From Streptomyces qinglanensis (lineage in GTDB: Bacteria > Actinomycetota > Actinomycetes > Streptomycetales > Streptomycetaceae): DNA of 64,000 bases. Below the pieces are notes generated by a model. It ran no database searches. It was not told the origin of the DNA and saw only the letters and a list, made by a program, of their open reading frames with translations. Location of the stretch: NCBI RefSeq assembly GCF_900111245.1, contig NZ_FOGO01000019.1, positions 62,001-126,000 of the forward strand. The letters run 5' to 3'. The position numbers and the translations under genes were made by a program. Positions 60,537 to 64,000 of the stretch are shown in pieces (the first letter of the stretch is position 1; each line of letters opens with the position of its first letter).

Positions 60537-63500
60537 ATGCATGACGACCACCGCACCGTCGAGGACCGGCTGCGCCGGGTGCTGGAGGAGCGCGTACGGC
60601 CCGCCGTCCACACCTCCGCACTGCCGCTGACCGTCGCACGCTGGGAGGCGCCGGGAGAGCCGGTGCCCGCGGCGGACGGCGTCTCGGCGCCCTACCGGCC
60701 GGCGGCGGTGGGCGAGACCTGGGGACCGGCCTGGGGCACGACATGGTTCCGGGTGACGGGCCGGGTGCCGCACACCTGGGCGGGCCGCACCGTGGAGGCC
60801 GTGCTGGATCTGGGCTTCGAGCGGGACATGCCGGGCTTCCAGTGCGAGGGACTGGTGCACCGGGCGGACGGCGAGCCCGTCAAGGGACTGCACCCGCGCA
60901 ACTCCTGGGTGCGACTGGCGGAGCCGGCAGCCGGCGGTGAGGAGGTCGAGCTGTACATCGAGGCGGCCTCGAATCCGATCCTCAACACGCCGCAGACACC
61001 GACCCTCCAGGGCGACGTCCGCACAGCGGACAGCGCCCCGCTGTACCGGCTGGCGCGGATGGACCTCGCGGTCTTCGAGCCGCAGGTGTGGGAGCTGGCC
61101 CTGGACCTGGAGGTGGCGGACTCCCTGATGCGCGAGCTGCCGCCGGCGGACGCCCGCCGCTGGGAGCTGCTGCGCGCCCTGGAGCGGGCCCTGGACGCGC
61201 TGGACCTCGCCGACGTGCCCGGCAGCGCGGATCGGTCGCGGGAGCGGCTGGTGGCGGCGCTCAGCGCTCCCGCACGGGCCTCGGCGCACCGGATCAGCGC
61301 GGTGGGACACGCGCACATCGACTCGGCGTGGCTGTGGCCGCTGCGCGAGACGGTGCGCAAGGTGGCCCGGACCTCCTCCAACATGGTCGCGCTGATGGAC
61401 GAGCATCCCGACTTCGTCTTCGCCATGTCGCAGGCCCAGCAGTTCGCCTGGCTCAAGGAACACCGGCCCGAGGTGTACGCCAAGGTCGCGCGCAAGGTCG
61501 CCGAGGGCCGGTTCGTCCCGGTGGGCGGTATGTGGGTCGAGTCGGACACCAACATGGTGGGCGGGGAGGCGATGGCGCGGCAGCTCGGCTACGGGAAGAA
61601 GTTCTTCCTGGAGGAGTTCGGCATCGAGACGAAGGAGGTGTGGCTGCCCGACTCCTTCGGATACACCGCCGCGCTGCCGCAACTGGTGAAGCTCTCCGGT
61701 TCCGACTGGTTCCTGACCCAGAAGATCTCCTGGAGCAGCACCAACCCCTTCCCGCACCACACCTTCTGGTGGGAGGGCATCGACGGCACCCGGGTCTTCA
61801 CCCACTTCCCGCCGGTCGACACCTACAACGCGACGCTCAGCGGCGAGGAGCTGGCGCACGCGGCGCGCAACTTCCGCGAGAAGGGCGCCGCCTCGCGCTC
61901 CCTGGTCCCGTTCGGCCACGGCGACGGCGGCGGGGGCGCGACCCGCGAGATGCTGGGGCGCGCGGCGCGTACGCGTGATCTGGACGGCTCACCGCGGGTC
62001 ACGGTCGAGAAGCCCGCCGCGTTCTTCGAGAAGGCGCGCGAGGAGTATCCGGACGCACCGGTGTGGCAGGGCGAGCTCTATCTGGAGCTGCACCGGGGCA
62101 CCTACACCTCGCAGGCCGCCACCAAGCAGGGCAACCGGCGTGCGGAGTCCCTGCTGCACGAGGCCGAGCTGTGGGCGGCCACGGCCGCTGTGCGCACCGG
62201 GTACGTCTATCCGTACGCGCGGCTGGAGGAACTGTGGAAGACGGTGCTGCTGCACCAGTTCCACGACATCCTGCCGGGATCGTCCATCGCCTGGGTGCAC
62301 CGCGAGGCCCGCCGGACGTATGCGCGGGTCGCCGGGGAGCTGACGGGGATCGTCGAGGAGGCCCAGCGGGCGCTCGCCGGGCGCGGGGAGCGCGGAGTCG
62401 TCTTCAACGGCTCCCCGCACGCCCGCCGCGGCGTCCCGGCGGGCGGCGCCCGGCCGGCCGCCGAGGACAGCGCCGCGCACCGGAACGGCGCCGGGGGCGA
62501 GGAGACCGTGACCGTGACCGAGCGGGGGCGCGGAGGCTGGACGCTGGACAACGGGCTGGTGCGGGTGGAGGTGGACGGCCGCGGACTGGTCGTCTCCGCG
62601 TACGACCGGCGCGCCCGGCGGGAGGCCGTGGCCCCCGGCTGCCCGGCCAACCTCCTCCAGCTCCACCCCGATCTGCCCAACCACTGGGACGCCTGGGATG
62701 TCGACGCGTTCTACCGGCACTCGGCCACCGATCTCACGCACGCCGACGACGTGACCCTCTCCGCGGCGGACGGCCGCAGCGCCACCGTCCGGGCCCGCCG
62801 CTCCTTCGGCAGCTCGACCGCGGTGCAGTCGGTGACGCTGCGCGCGGGCAGCCCCCTGCTGCTGATGGAGGCCGACATCGACTGGCACGAGAGCGAGAAG
62901 CTGCTCAAGGCGGCGTTCCCGCTGGATGTGAAGGCCGACCGGTCGGCTGCCGAGACCCAGTTCGGGCACGTCTTCCGGCCCACCCACACCAACACCACCT
63001 GGGAGGCGGCGAAGTTCGAGATCTGCGCCCACCGCTGGCTGCACGTGGAGGAGCCGGGCTGGGGCGCGGCGCTGGTCAACGACTCCACCTACGGGCACGA
63101 CGTCACCCGGGACATCCGCGCCGACGGCGGGCAGACCACCACGGTGCGGCTGTCGCTGCTGCGCGCGCCCCGCTATCCGGACCCGGAGACGGACCAGGGG
63201 CGCCACCGGATGCGCTACGGGCTGGTGCCGGGCGCGACCCTGGGGGACGCGGTGCGCGAGGGGCACTGGCTCAACCTGCCCGAGCGGAGCGTGCCGGGGG
63301 GCGGGAGCCCCGTCGCGCCGCTGGTCGCGCTCGACGGCGGACAGAGCGACCAGATCGTCGCCGAGACGGTGAAACTGGCGGACGACGGCAGCGGCGACGT
63401 GGTCGTGCGGCTCTACGAGTCGCTGGGCGGCCGGGCGGCCACGCTGCTGGCGCCCGGCTTCCCCGTCACGTCGGTGACCGAGACGGACCTGCTGGAGCGG

Positions 63501-63611
63501 CCACTGGCCGAGCCGCGGGCGCACCACACGGTGGAGGAGGCAGGGGTCCGGGTGACACTGCGGCCCTTCCAGATCCTCACGCTGCGTCTGGGGCGTTCCG
63601 GGGAACGGTGA
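60537..63611 (+). CDS. GH38 alpha-mannosidase
   Basis: A 1024-residue cytoplasmic enzyme. After an N-terminal beta domain the GH38 (alpha/beta) barrel has the zinc-site signature 'AVGHAHIDSAWLWPLRET' (about 256-273) and the nucleophile Asp in 'WLPDSFGYTAALPQ' (about 372), then His in 'LLHQFHDILPGSSIAWVH'. The C-terminal beta-sandwich domains ('WTLDNGLVRVEVDGRGLVVS', 'TNTTWEAAKFEICAHRWLHV') are complete. No signal peptide. The ATG has GAGGAG 6 nt upstream. It lies between the TAXI gene and a convergent sensor kinase. The 3' end overlaps the kinase 3' end by 35 bp on the opposite strand. Natural substrate probably an alpha-mannoside from host glycans or the cell's own oligosaccharides. Confidence 0.93.
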   Translation: MHDDHRTVEDRLRRVLEERVRPAVHTSALPLTVARWEAPGEPVPAADGVSAPYRPAAVGETWGPAWGTTWFRVTGRVPHTWAGRTVEAVLDLGFERDMPGFQCEGLVHRADGEPVKGLHPRNSWVRLAEPAAGGEEVELYIEAASNPILNTPQTPTLQGDVRTADSAPLYRLARMDLAVFEPQVWELALDLEVADSLMRELPPADARRWELLRALERALDALDLADVPGSADRSRERLVAALSAPARASAHRISAVGHAHIDSAWLWPLRETVRKVARTSSNMVALMDEHPDFVFAMSQAQQFAWLKEHRPEVYAKVARKVAEGRFVPVGGMWVESDTNMVGGEAMARQLGYGKKFFLEEFGIETKEVWLPDSFGYTAALPQLVKLSGSDWFLTQKISWSSTNPFPHHTFWWEGIDGTRVFTHFPPVDTYNATLSGEELAHAARNFREKGAASRSLVPFGHGDGGGGATREMLGRAARTRDLDGSPRVTVEKPAAFFEKAREEYPDAPVWQGELYLELHRGTYTSQAATKQGNRRAESLLHEAELWAATAAVRTGYVYPYARLEELWKTVLLHQFHDILPGSSIAWVHREARRTYARVAGELTGIVEEAQRALAGRGERGVVFNGSPHARRGVPAGGARPAAEDSAAHRNGAGGEETVTVTERGRGGWTLDNGLVRVEVDGRGLVVSAYDRRARREAVAPGCPANLLQLHPDLPNHWDAWDVDAFYRHSATDLTHADDVTLSAADGRSATVRARRSFGSSTAVQSVTLRAGSPLLLMEADIDWHESEKLLKAAFPLDVKADRSAAETQFGHVFRPTHTNTTWEAAKFEICAHRWLHVEEPGWGAALVNDSTYGHDVTRDIRADGGQTTTVRLSLLRAPRYPDPETDQGRHRMRYGLVPGATLGDAVREGHWLNLPERSVPGGGSPVAPLVALDGGQSDQIVAETVKLADDGSGDVVVRLYESLGGRAATLLAPGFPVTSVTETDLLERPLAEPRAHHTVEEAGVRVTLRPFQILTLRLGRSGER

Positions 63612-64000
63612 TCAGCACCCGCAGCCCCCGCGGCTCGTGGTGCGCGAAGGACAGTCCGGCACCGCCCCCGGCGAGCAGGGCGCGGGTGATGGAGAGGCCC
63701 AGGCCCGAGCCGGAGACGTTCTGGTGGCGGCCGCTGCGCCAGAAGCGGTCGCCCACGCGCTCCAGCTCCTCGTCGGTCAGGCCGGGACCGCCGTCGGCCG
63801 TCTCCACCGTCACGCTGTCGCCCTCCGCGCGGACGGTGACCGTGACGGTGCCGCCTTCCGGGGTGAACTTCACCGCGTTGTCGACCACGGCGTCCAGCCC
63901 GCTGGAGAGCGCCACCGGATCGGCCCACCCGGTCGCCGCCGTCTGCCCCTCGAGCCGCAGTTCCACTCCGCTGTGCTCCGCGGTGGGCCGCCAGGCGGCG
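63577..64000 (-). CDS. Sensor histidine kinase, C-terminal ATPase part (partial at the window edge)
   Basis: The frame is open to the window edge, so only the last ~140 residues are seen. They form a HATPase domain: N-box 'LDAVVDNAVKFTPEGG', G1 'ETADGGPGLTDEELERVGDR', F-box 'FWRSGRHQNVSGSGLGLSIT', and a final strand 'HEPRGLRVLITVPRNAPDAA'. The HAMP and phosphoacceptor His are outside. This resembles the EnvZ/OmpR class kinases that in streptomycetes sit beside a TAXI binding protein. The gene's 3' end overlaps the alpha-mannosidase 3' end by 35 bp, antisense, a compact tail-to-tail junction. Confidence 0.85.
   Translation of the reverse strand, partial: AAWRPTAEHSGVELRLEGQTAATGWADPVALSSGLDAVVDNAVKFTPEGGTVTVTVRAEGDSVTVETADGGPGLTDEELERVGDRFWRSGRHQNVSGSGLGLSITRALLAGGGAGLSFAHHEPRGLRVLITVPRNAPDAA

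Overview
The window is a GC-rich, gene-dense actinobacterial chromosome segment, almost certainly from Streptomyces or a close relative. Codon and base composition, abundant GTG starts, the principal sigma factor gene hrdB beside the sporulation regulator gene whiH, and the conserved chain parC / parE / hrdB / whiH / rnhB / nrdJ-nrdR / lexA / dinG-like / hflX / rshA / dapF / miaA / miaB all point there. As I remember it, this is core streptomycete gene order, and the nrdR-lexA-hflX-dapF-miaA-miaB part is shared with mycobacteria. I see no tRNA or rRNA genes, CRISPR array, insertion sequence or prophage.

Layout. 1-5 kb: the 3' end of parC, an XRE regulator divergent from an SDR gene with a perfect 21-bp palindrome between them, a decayed SDR 3' fragment, a tautomerase and a CobW-type GTPase. 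5-10 kb: a sucrase/ferredoxin-like gene under a probable DmdR iron box, a CitA/DcuS-type sensor kinase without a response regulator, and an acetate symporter with its DUF485 partner. 10-19 kb: parE, a small DUF7455 protein, a secreted trypsin-like protease, hrdB, a 1.4-kb gene-free stretch, then whiH. 19-31 kb: an ABC ATPase-permease fusion with a very long disordered linker, a NUDIX/NrtR-like regulator, DUF4192, a RecQ-like helicase with a phosphoribosyltransferase-like tail, rnhB, an ADP-ribosylglycohydrolase, a histidine phosphatase and a YdbC-like protein.

31-39 kb: the nrdR-nrdJ operon with paired NrdR boxes, divergent lexA with an SOS box, and a DinG-like helicase. 39-46.6 kb: a compact three-gene NIS siderophore operon (IucA-like synthetase, acyltransferase, DesD-like synthetase) and a tandem pair of lipoprotein trypsin-like proteases. 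46.6-59 kb: hflX, a secreted M1 peptidase, rshA, dapF, a membrane protein, miaA, an acidic small protein with an MT0933-type antitoxin, an extradiol dioxygenase-like protein, miaB and an RsbW-like ATPase. 59-64 kb: a TAXI binding protein, a GH38 alpha-mannosidase, and the 3' part of a sensor kinase.

Common threads. DNA topology and repair (parC, parE, recQ-like, dinG-like, lexA), nucleotide supply (nrdRJ), tRNA isopentenyl/methylthio modification (miaA, miaB) and stringent-response control (rshA) share the segment with iron-related genes (iron box at 5028, NIS operon). Several genes have a -10-like TANNNT hexamer 6-7 nt before the start codon, which suggests leaderless transcripts. Short tandem repeats of 9-26 bp recur in gene-end spacers. 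The least described elements are the NIS mini-cluster, the RecQ-phosphoribosyltransferase fusion divergent from DUF4192, the ABC fusion, the paired lipoprotein proteases with a shared Lys/Trp/Asp-rich N-terminal module, and the 21-bp palindrome.
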